30,355 nucleotides of DNA, taken from contig CAJNCJ010000020.1 of NCBI GenBank assembly GCA_905221235.1, forward strand, positions 1 to 30,355. The letters run 5' to 3'. The stretch's first letter is position 1; each line of letters starts with the position of its first letter. This DNA comes from a bacterium (GTDB taxonomy: Bacteria > Bacillota > Bacilli > Lactobacillales > Streptococcaceae). Under the pieces are notes generated by a model. That model did not search any database. It saw only the letters and a list, made by a program, of their open reading frames with translations, and was not told the DNA's origin. Positions 1 through 8,310 of this stretch are shown piece after piece. The translations under genes and the position numbers were made by a program.

Positions 1-248
1 TAACCTTCAACTCCATTCAAACGTCTCACACTAACTTCCACCATAGCGGAACTTAATCTGAAACGCTTTCAGATGAGAGGATTTTGTGCGCTCTTTTTTT
101 CGATTCATTTTGGCTACAAAAGCGATGAAATCAAGCATTAGTAAAACCAGTGGAACTTACCCTGACACGGATTTCCACTGGTTTTTAGGATTTTTATCAG
201 ACTAACTTCCACTTCTACTAGCGGTGGAACTTAGTTTGCGAATTTACC
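1..248 (-). repeat. Intergenic repeat, left copy
   Basis: This stretch is present again in inverted orientation at 30108-30355, with the same length and roughly 94% identity by eye. Positions 1-77 are identical to the other copy and the first difference is at 78. The element contains three short hairpins that share the core GTGGAA/TTCCAC: about 31-57, 157-183 and 204-233. No transposase reading frame is visible. I cannot name the element; it could be a MITE-like repeat or the end of a longer insertion element cut off by the window edge. Confidence 0.85.
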
Positions 249-277
249 TTTTCAAATCAACTTTTTCAACTTATAGT

Positions 278-305
278 AAAAAGAGCCAGAATTGTACTGA
301 CTCTT
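278..305 (-). terminator. Terminator after the deaminase-like gene
   Basis: On the minus strand, a 9-bp stem (AAGAGTCAG with CTGGCTCTT, one G-U pair) and a 7-nt loop are followed by a run of five U. It starts directly after the stop codon at 306-308 and would end the gltX operon transcript. Confidence 0.75.
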
Positions 306-740
306 CTATTGCTCATTAAACTTAGAAGCACGTTCTTCTCCCCACCAATATGGGATTAGTTCTGCGACTTTCACTGTCTTTCTTCTATTGTAATCCATCA
401 TGAATTCTGCATCTTTATTTTCAACGTTCAACTCTAAAAGGAATTCTCTGCAAGCTCCATAGGGCATTCCTGAACTTCCACCATACGGCGGTTTGTCTCG
501 GAAGGCTAATACTTTTTTAACCTTAGTTTGTCCTGAAAATTGGTACATATTGAAGAGTGCTGCCCGCTCTGCGCAGAGATGGAATACACCACAGGTTCCC
601 TCCATACAGAAACCTGTAAATATTTGTCCATCTTCTGCTTCTACTGCGGCTACGACATGGTTAGCGTAAACAAAATCAGATACTTCGTGTGGATCGTATA
701 GTTTCTGTGCTTCTTCGTACATCTTTTCCCAGATGTCCAT
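306..740 (-). CDS. Cytidine deaminase-like protein with an altered zinc site
   Basis: This 144-residue protein has the cytidine deaminase fold signature. The first zinc-binding and catalytic motif is C56-A-E58 in FHLCAERAALF, where the Glu would act as proton shuttle. The second motif is normally P-C-x-x-C but reads P93-Y-G-A-C97 here, so one of the three usual zinc cysteines is a tyrosine. The family deaminates cytosine nucleosides or related compounds such as blasticidin S; the substrate here is unknown, and with a damaged zinc site the protein may be inactive or altered. The ATG is preceded by an AAGGG ribosome binding site. It lies 13 nt downstream of gltX and has a terminator right after it, so it is probably the last gene of the gltX operon. 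Confidence 0.75.
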   Translation of the reverse strand: MDIWEKMYEEAQKLYDPHEVSDFVYANHVVAAVEAEDGQIFTGFCMEGTCGVFHLCAERAALFNMYQFSGQTKVKKVLAFRDKPPYGGSSGMPYGACREFLLELNVENKDAEFMMDYNRRKTVKVAELIPYWWGEERASKFNEQ

Positions 741-753
741 TATTGTACCCTTC

Positions 754-2214
754 TTATTTAGAGATTTCTTTTAGCATATTTTCGATATGTTGGATTGATT
801 TTTCACGTCCTAACAAGAAAATCGTATCTGGCAATTCTGGTCCATGCATTTCACCTGAAACAGCAATACGAATTGGCATGAAAAGATTTTTTCCTTTAAT
901 ACCTGTTTCTTTTTGGACTGCTTTAATTTGTGGGAAGATATTCTCTGTCACAAATTCATCATCTGTCATCGCTTCGAGTTTTGCCTTGAAGGCTTCAAGA
1001 ACTGTTGGGACGGTTTCACCCGCCATGACTTCGCGCTCTGCTTCGGTCAATTCTGGAAAATCTGAGAAGAAGAGATCTGTCAATGGGACGATTTCGTCAA
1101 CTGACTTCATTTGTGGTTTATAGAGCTCAACTAATTTTTCAGACTTGTCAGTCAATCGACCTGCTTCTTCTAGGAATGGTTTTGCCATTTCAAAGATAGT
1201 TTCTAGGTCTGCATTCTTGATATAATCATTGCTCATCCAGTCGAGTTTCTTCTGATCAAAGGCTGCTGGAGACTTGCTGAGGCGGTTTTCATCAAAAAGT
1301 TTAATCAATTCTTCACGAGAGAAGATTTCATCTTCGCCACCTGGGTTCCAACCAAGAAGAGCAATAAAGTTAAAGACTGCTTCTGGTAAATAGCCTTTCT
1401 TACGGTAGTCTTCGATAAACTGAAGAGTGTTGGTATCGCGTTTAGACAATTTTTTCCCAGTTTCAGAGTTGATAATCAAAGTCATGTGACCGAACTCTGG
1501 AGCTTCCCAACCAAGGGCTTCATAAACCATGAGCTGTTTTGGCGTATTAGCAATGTGGTCGTCTCCACGAATAACGTGAGAGATTTGCATATCGTGGTCA
1601 TCGATAACAACGGCAAAGTTGTAAGTTGGGTAACCGTCTTTCTTTTGGATGACCCAGTCACCACCAATATTGCCACCTTCAAATTCAATATCACCTTTGA
1701 CCATATCATGCCACTTGTAGATACCTGACTCATTGACAGCCAAACGAACCGTTGGGATGATCCCTGCCGCTTCGCGTTCTGCGATGTAAGCAGCTTTTTC
1801 CTCTTCACTCATCCCAAGGTATTCATTGATGTAACGTGGTGTTTCACCAGCCGCTTCTTGGCGTTCGCGTTCAGCCGCCAATTCTTCTTCTGTAACGTAA
1901 GATTTGTAGGCTTTTCCTTCAGCTAGCAATTGGTCGATGTATTTTTGATACAAGTCCAAGCGCTCAGACTGGCGGTAGTTTTCATGTGTTTCTGGGCTTT
2001 CATCCCAATCCATGCCTAACCAACGAAGATTTTCAAGCTGTGAACGTTCACCATCCTCGACATGACGTTTACGGTCAGTATCTTCGATACGGATAATAAA
2101 AGTTCCACCATGATGACGGGCGTAAAGGTAATTGAACAATGCTGTACGGGCATTTCCGATGTGTAGTAGTCCTGTTGGACTTGGTGCGTAACGTACGCGG
2201 ATATCTTTTGACAT
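754..2214 (-). CDS. gltX: Glutamyl-tRNA synthetase
   Basis: Cytoplasmic class I aminoacyl-tRNA synthetase that charges tRNA-Glu with glutamate. The 486-residue length is normal for bacteria. The HIGH-type motif is H18-I-G-N in [11 protein letters not shown], and the KMSKS-type loop is K255-L-S-K-R259. The IEDTD segment near residue 43 belongs to the Rossmann-fold active site. The C-terminal helical half is the anticodon-binding region. Streptococci generally lack a glutaminyl-tRNA synthetase, so this enzyme is expected to be non-discriminating and also to make Glu-tRNA-Gln for the GatCAB amidotransferase; that is family knowledge. The ATG is preceded by AGGAGA and by a clear promoter at 2261-2289. 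The deaminase-like gene follows 13 nt downstream. Confidence 0.97.
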   Translation of the reverse strand: MSKDIRVRYAPSPTGLLHIGNARTALFNYLYARHHGGTFIIRIEDTDRKRHVEDGERSQLENLRWLGMDWDESPETHENYRQSERLDLYQKYIDQLLAEGKAYKSYVTEEELAAERERQEAAGETPRYINEYLGMSEEEKAAYIAEREAAGIIPTVRLAVNESGIYKWHDMVKGDIEFEGGNIGGDWVIQKKDGYPTYNFAVVIDDHDMQISHVIRGDDHIANTPKQLMVYEALGWEAPEFGHMTLIINSETGKKLSKRDTNTLQFIEDYRKKGYLPEAVFNFIALLGWNPGGEDEIFSREELIKLFDENRLSKSPAAFDQKKLDWMSNDYIKNADLETIFEMAKPFLEEAGRLTDKSEKLVELYKPQMKSVDEIVPLTDLFFSDFPELTEAEREVMAGETVPTVLEAFKAKLEAMTDDEFVTENIFPQIKAVQKETGIKGKNLFMPIRIAVSGEMHGPELPDTIFLLGREKSIQHIENMLKEISK

Positions 2215-2260
2215 AGTTTCTCCTATAAAGTCTCTAGGCGTCTGCCTTTTTGCTCTCTAT

Positions 2261-2289
2261 ATTATATCACAAGTCTTGGCTGAGTCCAA
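2261..2289 (-). promoter_or_regulatory. gltX promoter
   Basis: On the minus strand: -35 TTGGAC (2284-2289), a 17-nt spacer, and -10 TATAAT (2261-2266). It lies between the pgi terminator and gltX, about 45 nt upstream of the start codon. Confidence 0.8.
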
Positions 2290-2310
2290 TTTCTATGGAT
2301 AAAGAGAGTA

Positions 2311-2335
2311 AAAAGAGTGGACAAACCACTCTTTT
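2311..2335 (-). terminator. pgi terminator
   Basis: A perfect 10-bp stem (AAAAGAGTGG / CCACTCTTTT) with a 5-nt loop sits just after the pgi stop codon and ends in a U run on the minus strand. Confidence 0.85.
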
Positions 2336-2341
2336 CTTCTA

Positions 2342-3691
2342 TTATAGACGTGCGTTAAGTTCTTTGCTCAATTCTTCAAATCCTGGTTTTCCAAGAAGGG
2401 CAAACATGTTACGTTTGTAAGCTTCAACACCTGGTTGGTCAAATGGGTTGATAGCATTCAAGTAACCTGAAAGGGCGATAGCCAATTCGAAGAAGTAGAT
2501 AGTGTAACCAAGAGTGAAAGCGTCTTGCTCTGGAAGGGTCACGTACATGTTTGGTACATCACCATCTGTGTGGGCAAGAAGAACACCATCAGTCGCTTTT
2601 TTGTTTACAAAGTCAACGTCTTTTCCTTGAAGGTAACCAAGTCCATCAAGATCTTCTTCCAAAGTAGGGATAATCACGTTCTTACGAGGTTTGTCAACAC
2701 GGACAACTGTTTCAAACATGATACGAGTTCCTTCTTGGATAAATTGACCAAGTGAGTGCAAGTCAGTTGAGAAGTTAGCTGAAGTTGGGTAGATACCTTT
2801 TTGGTCTTTCCCTTCTGATTCACCAGCCAATTGTTTCCACCATTCTGAGAAGTATTGAAGTGATGGCTCATAGTTTACCAAGATTTCAGTAGCGTAGCCT
2901 TTACGGTAAAGGATGTTACGAACTGCTGCGTATTGGTAAGCTTCATTTTCAGCAATCTTGTCTGAAGTGTAGTCTTTGCGAGCTGCATTAGCACCTTCCA
3001 TAAGAGCTTTGATGTCTGCACCTGATGCAGCGATTGGAAGCAATCCAACTGCTGTCAATACTGAGAAGCGTCCACCGATGTCGTCTGGAACAACAAATGT
3101 TTCCCAACCGTTAGCGTCTGCTTCAACCTTAACAGCACCTTTTTGGCGGTCAGTTGTTGCATAGATACGTTTGTTGGCTTCTTCTTGTCCGTATTTCTTA
3201 ACCAAGAGTTCTTTGAAGACACGGAAAGCGATAGCTGGTTCAGTTGTTGTACCTGATTTAGAAATTACGTTTACTGAGAAGTCTTTGTCAGCTACGTACT
3301 CTACCAAGTCAGCAAGGTAAGTAGATGAGATTGAGTTTCCAGCGTAAAGGATTTGTGGAGCCTTGCGTTCTTCTTTTGTTTGCAAGTTAGCAAAATGGTG
3401 GTTCAAGAAGTCGATTGCTGCTTTAGCACCAAGATAAGATCCACCGATACCAATCACAACCAAAACATCGCTGTCTGATTTGATTTGCTCAGCAGCTTTC
3501 AAGATGCGGTCGAATTCTTCACGGTCGTAGTTTTCAGGAAGGTCCAACCATCCCAAGAAGTCGCTACCAGCACCCGTTCCTTTACGGATCAATTCATCTG
3601 CTGCTGTTACTTGTGATTGCATGTATTCCACTTCATGTGGGGCAACAAATTTGTCTAAAACTTTTGAATAATCAAATTTAATATGTGACAT
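2342..3691 (-). CDS. pgi: Glucose-6-phosphate isomerase
   Basis: Glycolytic enzyme interconverting glucose 6-phosphate and fructose 6-phosphate in the cytoplasm. At 449 residues it matches the short Gram-positive form. Visible motifs are [12 protein letters not shown] and [10 protein letters not shown] in the sugar-phosphate-binding domain, the family signature [11 protein letters not shown], and near the C-terminus [12 protein letters not shown], the second PGI signature. An in-frame ATG upstream would give 468 residues, but it lies inside the -35 box of the gene's own promoter. The chosen ATG at 3691 has a GGAGG ribosome binding site. The gene has its own promoter and terminator, so it is probably monocistronic. 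Confidence 0.97.
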   Translation of the reverse strand: MSHIKFDYSKVLDKFVAPHEVEYMQSQVTAADELIRKGTGAGSDFLGWLDLPENYDREEFDRILKAAEQIKSDSDVLVVIGIGGSYLGAKAAIDFLNHHFANLQTKEERKAPQILYAGNSISSTYLADLVEYVADKDFSVNVISKSGTTTEPAIAFRVFKELLVKKYGQEEANKRIYATTDRQKGAVKVEADANGWETFVVPDDIGGRFSVLTAVGLLPIAASGADIKALMEGANAARKDYTSDKIAENEAYQYAAVRNILYRKGYATEILVNYEPSLQYFSEWWKQLAGESEGKDQKGIYPTSANFSTDLHSLGQFIQEGTRIMFETVVRVDKPRKNVIIPTLEEDLDGLGYLQGKDVDFVNKKATDGVLLAHTDGDVPNMYVTLPEQDAFTLGYTIYFFELAIALSGYLNAINPFDQPGVEAYKRNMFALLGKPGFEELSKELNARL

Positions 3692-3719
3692 GTTATTCCT
3701 CCAATATTTCTTCTTTTCT

Positions 3720-3748
3720 ATCATAACGCTTACCTTCGTTTTTTTCAA
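3720..3748 (-). promoter_or_regulatory. pgi promoter
   Basis: Minus strand: -35 TTGAAA (3743-3748), a 17-nt spacer, and -10 TATGAT (3720-3725). The predicted start lies about 22 nt upstream of the pgi ATG, which fixes the start codon at 3691. Confidence 0.8.
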
Positions 3749-3826
3749 GTTTTTTTGTCGAATTTCTCCAATTTTTATCAGAATTCAAACGTTTGCGTAA
3801 AAATCTCACATTCCAAAAATTTTGAA

Positions 3827-3863
3827 AAAATAAAAGAAAGAACGACTAGATGTTCCAGTCGTT
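3827..3863 (-). terminator. Terminator of the amidotransferase-like gene
   Basis: A 7-bp stem AACGACT/AGTCGTT at 3841-3863 overlaps the stop codon and is followed on the minus strand by a U-rich tract ending in six U. Confidence 0.7.
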
Positions 3864-4551
3864 ACAGTTCATTCAATAAATACTCAAATAATTCTAAATT
3901 GCCATCTTCTTCATTAACCAGAAACTCTGGATGCCACTGCAAACCAATAATGCGGTGTTCGTCGATAGATTCAATCGCTTCGATGGTCTGGTCTCTCGGA
4001 TCAATAGCAGTTACACGGAAATTAGGTGCCAAATCTTTAATACTCTGACGATGGACGGAGTTGACCTGACTTTCTTTTCCAAATAGCTTAGCCACCACGC
4101 TTCCTTCCACTGTCTCAATAGAGTGAGATGTTCCGAAAGGTAGTCCTTGCCAGTGACCTTCGATTTCTTGATTGAGGGTGCCACCAAAGGCAACATTGAC
4201 AAGTTGGACACCACGGCAGATTGCCATAATTGGTTTATTCTGACGAAGTGCTTCTTTCAAAAGCGCCAATTCAAATTCATCACGGACTAGATTGTAATCA
4301 TCGCTCTCGATGGTCTTTTTCTCTCCATAGAACTGAGGATGGACATTTTGGCCACCTGTCAAGATGAGCTTGTCAATCATTTCCACATAATCGCGTACAA
4401 CGGACTCATCGCCAACAGGAATGACTAAAGGGAGACCACCGACTTGACGAATGCTCTCTGCGAATCTACAAGATACAGATGAATGAATGTTTTTGCCTTC
4501 TGCGTCTACGGGGCATAGATTTGCAGCAACCCCTACAACCGTTCTAGCCAT
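3862..4551 (-). CDS. Class I glutamine amidotransferase-like hydrolase (peptidase C26 / PuuD type)
   Basis: This 229-residue cytoplasmic protein has the class I amidotransferase catalytic triad in free-standing form: the nucleophile C112 in IMAICRGVQLVN, and H207 with E209 in LQWHPEF. The layout resembles gamma-glutamyl-GABA hydrolases (PuuD family) rather than a GATase domain fused to a synthase, so hydrolysis of a gamma-glutamyl compound is the best guess; the substrate is not known. The longest frame begins 16 codons earlier, but the ATG at 4551 is preceded by AGGAG and gives the family-typical start MARTVVGV. A -10 TATGAT box lies about 35 nt upstream, and a terminator overlaps the stop. 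It is probably a single-gene unit between pgi and patB. Confidence 0.85.
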   Translation of the reverse strand: MARTVVGVAANLCPVDAEGKNIHSSVSCRFAESIRQVGGLPLVIPVGDESVVRDYVEMIDKLILTGGQNVHPQFYGEKKTIESDDYNLVRDEFELALLKEALRQNKPIMAICRGVQLVNVAFGGTLNQEIEGHWQGLPFGTSHSIETVEGSVVAKLFGKESQVNSVHRQSIKDLAPNFRVTAIDPRDQTIEAIESIDEHRIIGLQWHPEFLVNEEDGNLELFEYLLNEL

Positions 4552-4585
4552 GATGTCTCTCCTTTCGAATATTAACGATAGTCCT

Positions 4586-4591
4586 ATCATA
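4586..4591 (-). promoter_or_regulatory. -10 box for the amidotransferase-like gene
   Basis: The minus strand reads TATGAT at this position. A weak TTAGAC lies 18 nt upstream as a possible -35. The prediction rests mainly on the -10 hexamer and its position upstream of the start codon. Confidence 0.5.
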
Positions 4592-4654
4592 TCACTCAAA
4601 ATGACTTTCGTCTAATATGTTTTTTTTAAGGCCGTGATAAAAATTTTTTATGGA

Positions 4655-4684
4655 CAAGAAAAAGCTGCCCACATCGGACAACTT
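4655..4684 (-). terminator. patAB terminator
   Basis: On the minus strand an 8-bp stem AAGTTGTC/GGCAGCTT (two G-U pairs) is followed by UUUUUCUU, a few bases after the patB stop codon. Confidence 0.7.
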
Positions 4685-4689
4685 TTTTC

Positions 4690-6456
4690 TTATTCAAAAA
4701 CAAACTGATTGTGATAGAGTTCTGAATAGAAGCCACCTAGTTTCAGGAGTTCATGGTGGTTTCCACGTTCAATGACTTCTCCATCTTTAAGAACAATAAT
4801 CTGGTCTGCATTAAGAATGGTTTTCAAACGGTGGGCAATGACGAAACTAGTTCTGCCTGCTACAACCGCCTCCATGGCATGCTGAATCTTGCTTTCTGTC
4901 ACCGTATCTACGTTTGAAGTGGCTTCATCGAGAATGAGGACTTCTGGATCTGTCATCAGTGTTCGAGCAATGGAAATCAATTGTTTCTGCCCTGTTGAGA
5001 AGATGCTCTGGTCATCATCGATAAGCGTATCGTATTTATCAGGCAAGCTTTCAATATAGTCATGAATATGGGTTGCTTTGGCTGCTGCCTCAACCATTTC
5101 CTGACTAGCATCTGGCACACCAAAACGGATATTGTCTCGAATGGTTCCGCTAAACAAGACCGAATCTTGCAAGACAATTCCCACCTTGCTTCTGAGACTA
5201 TCCAAGTCATAGTCACGAATGTCTTTTCCGTCAAAATAAATACCACCAGCATCAACATCATAAAAGCGATTGATGAGATTCATAATAGTCGTTTTCCCTG
5301 AACCTGTCGGACCAACAACTGCTGTCATCTGGCCTTTCGGAGCGGAAATGCTGACATCTTTCAAAATAGGTTTTTCAGGCAAATATGAGAAATCAATATG
5401 ACTGATTTCGACACCTTCTTGCAACTGAGTGAAGATTGGAGCTTTTTCATGTCGGATTTCTTCCTCTGCATCAAACATTTCCTGAATTCGTTCAGCCCCT
5501 GTAAAGGCTAACTGAAGGCTTCCCCAACTAGCTGCAACTTGAATAATAGGCTGATAATACTGCTGTGAAAATTGGGCGAACATAACAATCAGACCTAGAG
5601 CTGTACTTGTTTCAATACTCTTATCATTTAATAGAACAGCTGAACCAGCAAAGATGACGATGGCTGTATTAACCAGACTCATCCCATTCATGACAGGGAA
5701 AAGAATTCCTGAGAACATTCTTCCTTTAAAGGTTGCCTTGCGTACGCGCTCATTTTGCTCAAGAAATCCTGCCATCATGTCCTCTTGAATTCCTTGGACA
5801 ATGACAGCTTTTTGACCTGAGATACTCTCATCCATATAGGCGTTGAGTTTCCCTACCTCTTTTTGCTGGAGGTTGGTGTATTTGCGCGCCATTTTCACGA
5901 TGAAAATCAGCATAAGGAAGGCCACTGGTGTGCTGGCAATGGTGATGAGGGCCAGCGTCACATTTCTAGAAAACATGACAAGAATCAGACCAATGTATAG
6001 AACAATATTGCTCATGACCTGAATCAAGCTCTCGTTAAAGGCTTGGAGGATATTATCCAAATCACTGGTAAAACGAGACAAGATATCGCCATCTTGTCGG
6101 CGGTCAAAGAAAGAAACCGTCAACCGGGCAAGCTTACCAAAGAGGCCTTTGCGCATCTCGTTGGTCGACTCTGCAATCACGCGCGTCATAAGACACATGT
6201 ATATGACACTGGAGATAAAGAGAACCAAAACCAGCAGACCAAGATTGATCATGATTCCTGATAGACTCTGCCAAACAAGTTCTGGATTTCCGTTTTGATA
6301 AGCTTGAACTAAATTGGCTAGCTGCGTCACCGCTTGCCCAGAAAAGACTGGAAAGAGGGCTTGGGCAAGAGTCGCTAAAACAATCATCAGGATGACAACT
6401 ACAAATGATAGCTTATAGACTTTAAAATAATTCCAAAAGAACTGAACTGTCTTCAT
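4690..6456 (-). CDS. patB: ABC multidrug exporter subunit PatB
   Basis: A 588-residue half-transporter with an N-terminal membrane domain of about six helices and a C-terminal nucleotide-binding domain. Walker A is GPTGSGKTT with K388, Walker B is LILDE with catalytic E511, and the switch His is H542. The ABC signature is F-S487-T-G-Q, altered from LSGGQ. With PatA it should form a heterodimeric exporter; in S. pneumoniae PatAB expels fluoroquinolones and other hydrophobic compounds. The longest frame starts 29 codons upstream inside patA, but the ATG at 6456 has AGGAGG at good distance and gives the known pneumococcal length. Only one nucleotide separates it from the patA stop, so the two are co-translated. 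Confidence 0.93.
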   Translation of the reverse strand: MKTVQFFWNYFKVYKLSFVVVILMIVLATLAQALFPVFSGQAVTQLANLVQAYQNGNPELVWQSLSGIMINLGLLVLVLFISSVIYMCLMTRVIAESTNEMRKGLFGKLARLTVSFFDRRQDGDILSRFTSDLDNILQAFNESLIQVMSNIVLYIGLILVMFSRNVTLALITIASTPVAFLMLIFIVKMARKYTNLQQKEVGKLNAYMDESISGQKAVIVQGIQEDMMAGFLEQNERVRKATFKGRMFSGILFPVMNGMSLVNTAIVIFAGSAVLLNDKSIETSTALGLIVMFAQFSQQYYQPIIQVAASWGSLQLAFTGAERIQEMFDAEEEIRHEKAPIFTQLQEGVEISHIDFSYLPEKPILKDVSISAPKGQMTAVVGPTGSGKTTIMNLINRFYDVDAGGIYFDGKDIRDYDLDSLRSKVGIVLQDSVLFSGTIRDNIRFGVPDASQEMVEAAAKATHIHDYIESLPDKYDTLIDDDQSIFSTGQKQLISIARTLMTDPEVLILDEATSNVDTVTESKIQHAMEAVVAGRTSFVIAHRLKTILNADQIIVLKDGEVIERGNHHELLKLGGFYSELYHNQFVFE

Positions 6457-6457
6457 C

Positions 6458-8164
6458 TTACTCCTCCTTTCCTTTCTGTGTTTCATAGATTTCACGGTAA
6501 ACGGCATTGTTGGCAACCAAGTCTGCATGTGTTCCTTGACCAATCAATCGTCCTTGATCCAGAACCAAAATTTTATCCGCATGAACAACCGAGCTAATCT
6601 TTTGCGCGATGATAATGGTTGTTGTCCCCTTCAAATCCTTGTTCAAAGCCTCCTGAACCAAACGCTCTGACTTGGCATCCAAGGCTGAGGTCGAATCATC
6701 AAAAATCAGAATACGTGGATTGCTGACAATCCCACGAGCAATCGACATCCTTTGCTTTTGCCCACCAGAGAAGTTGGTTCCCCGTTCCTCAACTGGACTT
6801 TCAAAGGTTTTCTCCATACGATGAATGAATTCGCTGGCTTGGGCAATATTGGCTGCGCGCTCCATTTCAAATAGAGTGGCATCTCCCTTACCCTGCCTCA
6901 AGTTATCTGCAATCGTTCCACTAAATAGAATGGCTCGTTGGAGAACGATAGAAACAGTTTTACGCAAGGTTCCTTCACTCACTTCTCGAATATCCTTACC
7001 TCCGATTTTGATAGAGCCCTCCTGTGGGTCAAAGAGACGTGGAATCAATTGAGCCAAGGTTGACTTTCCTGCACCAGTCGCTCCAACTACACCAACCATT
7101 TGACCCGGCTCGATGGTAAAGCTCACATCTTTCAGCATCGGTTCCTTATCCATTGGATAGGTAAAGGTTACATTTTCAAAGCTAAGACTTCCATCCAAAT
7201 CTTCATCTGGAACATCCTTGAAGGTCATAGCTGGCTCTGCGTCAAGAATTTCTCGAATACGACGCATGGAAATCATGGCACGACTGACAGAATTTCCCAA
7301 AAATCCAACCATAACAATGGTAAAGATAATCTGGCTTAGGTAATTGACAAAGGAAGCAATGGAGCCAACAACTGACGGATCCGACTGAACCATCCCCGCA
7401 ACCAGCCAAATAGAGAGGAAAACCGCCCCGTAACCGACCAACATCATGAAAGGTTCCACTACTGAAAAGGCATAGCCGATATAAAGGTTTTGACCAAGAA
7501 GCTCGTCTGAGACCTCTGTAAACTTCGCAAACTGCTCTTTTTCTTGGACAAAGGACTTGACCACACGAACACCGCGCAGATTCTCCTTAGCGATAGCATT
7601 GATGCGTTCAAGAAGGGTTTGAAACTTGGCAAATCGTGGCCCCATCATCCCCATCATGACAGCAGTCAAACCAAAAATCAAGATCACCATGAGAACAATC
7701 ACCCACCATAGAGAGGGTAAGGTTTGAACCGCGAGGATAAATGAACCGATGAACAAGAGGGGAAGCCTGAAAAGAATTTGGAAGGTCATCATGACGACGT
7801 TCTGAATCTGATTGATATCGTTTGTCATACGAACGACTAGATTTCCCGCATTAAACTGTTCAATATTGGCATAAGAAAAGGTTTGAATTTTACGGAAGGC
7901 ATCCTCCCGAAGGTCAGATGAAACTCCTTGAGCAATATAGGCTGCGAGGATAACATTGAGCCCACCAGCAACCAGACCGACCAAGGCAACACCAATCAAC
8001 CAAGCCCCGATACTATAAATGGCTTCATATTTCCCAGCAAGGAGGGCGTCTAACACTTCCTGCAGATAACGCGGTTGCAAAAGTGAACTAGCAACCATCA
8101 AGCCTGTCATCAGGAGCGAGGCCAGTGCCTGCCACTTGTAGGTTTTTATTTTCTGAATCAGCAT
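6458..8164 (-). CDS. patA: ABC multidrug exporter subunit PatA
   Basis: A 568-residue half-transporter, first gene of the patAB pair. The membrane domain covers roughly residues 15-290. Walker A is GATGAGKST with K367, and the ABC signature is the canonical F465-S-G-G-Q469. The catalytic Glu after Walker B is replaced by Asp (F-D489-D490), and the switch His is Gln (A-Q521-K). PatA therefore contributes the degenerate ATP site, paired with the altered signature of PatB, while the other site (PatB Walker A/B and PatA signature) looks competent. This split is typical of heterodimeric exporters such as LmrCD or BmrCD. The ATG follows AAGGAG. A strong promoter and a leader hairpin lie immediately upstream. 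Confidence 0.93.
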   Translation of the reverse strand: MLIQKIKTYKWQALASLLMTGLMVASSLLQPRYLQEVLDALLAGKYEAIYSIGAWLIGVALVGLVAGGLNVILAAYIAQGVSSDLREDAFRKIQTFSYANIEQFNAGNLVVRMTNDINQIQNVVMMTFQILFRLPLLFIGSFILAVQTLPSLWWVIVLMVILIFGLTAVMMGMMGPRFAKFQTLLERINAIAKENLRGVRVVKSFVQEKEQFAKFTEVSDELLGQNLYIGYAFSVVEPFMMLVGYGAVFLSIWLVAGMVQSDPSVVGSIASFVNYLSQIIFTIVMVGFLGNSVSRAMISMRRIREILDAEPAMTFKDVPDEDLDGSLSFENVTFTYPMDKEPMLKDVSFTIEPGQMVGVVGATGAGKSTLAQLIPRLFDPQEGSIKIGGKDIREVSEGTLRKTVSIVLQRAILFSGTIADNLRQGKGDATLFEMERAANIAQASEFIHRMEKTFESPVEERGTNFSGGQKQRMSIARGIVSNPRILIFDDSTSALDAKSERLVQEALNKDLKGTTTIIIAQKISSVVHADKILVLDQGRLIGQGTHADLVANNAVYREIYETQKGKEE

Positions 8165-8175
8165 ACTTTCTCCTT

Positions 8176-8217
8176 AAAAAATAGACAAAAGGGAGCGACA
8201 ATGCGTCAGCTCCTTTT
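8176..8217 (-). promoter_or_regulatory. patA leader attenuator (terminator-like hairpin)
   Basis: Between the patA promoter and its ribosome binding site, the minus strand forms a long stem: AAAAGG-AGC-TGAC pairs with GTC-GCT-CCCTTTT around a 5-nt loop, with small bulges. It is followed by GUCUAUUUUUU. Position and shape match the transcription attenuator reported upstream of pneumococcal patA, whose disruption causes constitutive patAB overexpression. It may also stop read-through from mutS. Confidence 0.75.
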
Positions 8218-8237
8218 CATTCTGTTTGTGTGATGTT

Positions 8238-8266
8238 ATTCTAGCAAAAAAGTGAGAACTTGTCAA
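8238..8266 (-). promoter_or_regulatory. patAB promoter
   Basis: Minus strand: consensus -35 TTGACA (8261-8266), a 17-nt spacer, and -10 TAGAAT (8238-8243). The predicted leader to the patA ATG is about 68 nt and contains the attenuator hairpin. Confidence 0.85.
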
Positions 8267-8287
8267 AGAAGTCTCCTTGATATAGCT

Positions 8288-8305
8288 AGAATGACTAGTC
8301 ATTCT
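8288..8305. repeat. 18-bp perfect palindrome between mutS and patA
   Basis: AGAATGACT/AGTCATTCT is a perfect palindrome centred about 30 bp upstream of the patA -35 box and just past the mutS stop codon. No U run follows in either direction, so it is not an ordinary terminator. It could be a protein-binding site acting on patAB, or an RNA hairpin at the end of the mutS message. Confidence 0.6.
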
Positions 8306-8310
8306 TGGCT

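Noticed and set aside
57..75. Catabolite-repression (cre) like palindrome CTGAAACGCTTTCAG in the left repeat
   Set aside because: The spacing between half-sites is one base shorter than the cre consensus, and it is part of a dispersed repeat.
31..108. 25-codon frame on the minus strand present in both copies of the end repeat (also 30248-30325)
   Set aside because: No ribosome binding site, and the two differences between the copies both change the amino acid. The hairpin structure explains the sequence better.
3692..3748. Extended N-terminus of Pgi (19 more residues)
   Set aside because: The upstream ATG lies within the promoter -35 box and would not be transcribed; the downstream ATG has a strong ribosome binding site.
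6457..6543. Extended N-terminus of PatB (29 more residues)
   Set aside because: It would overlap patA, and the extra residues do not look like a transporter start; the ATG at 6456 has AGGAGG.
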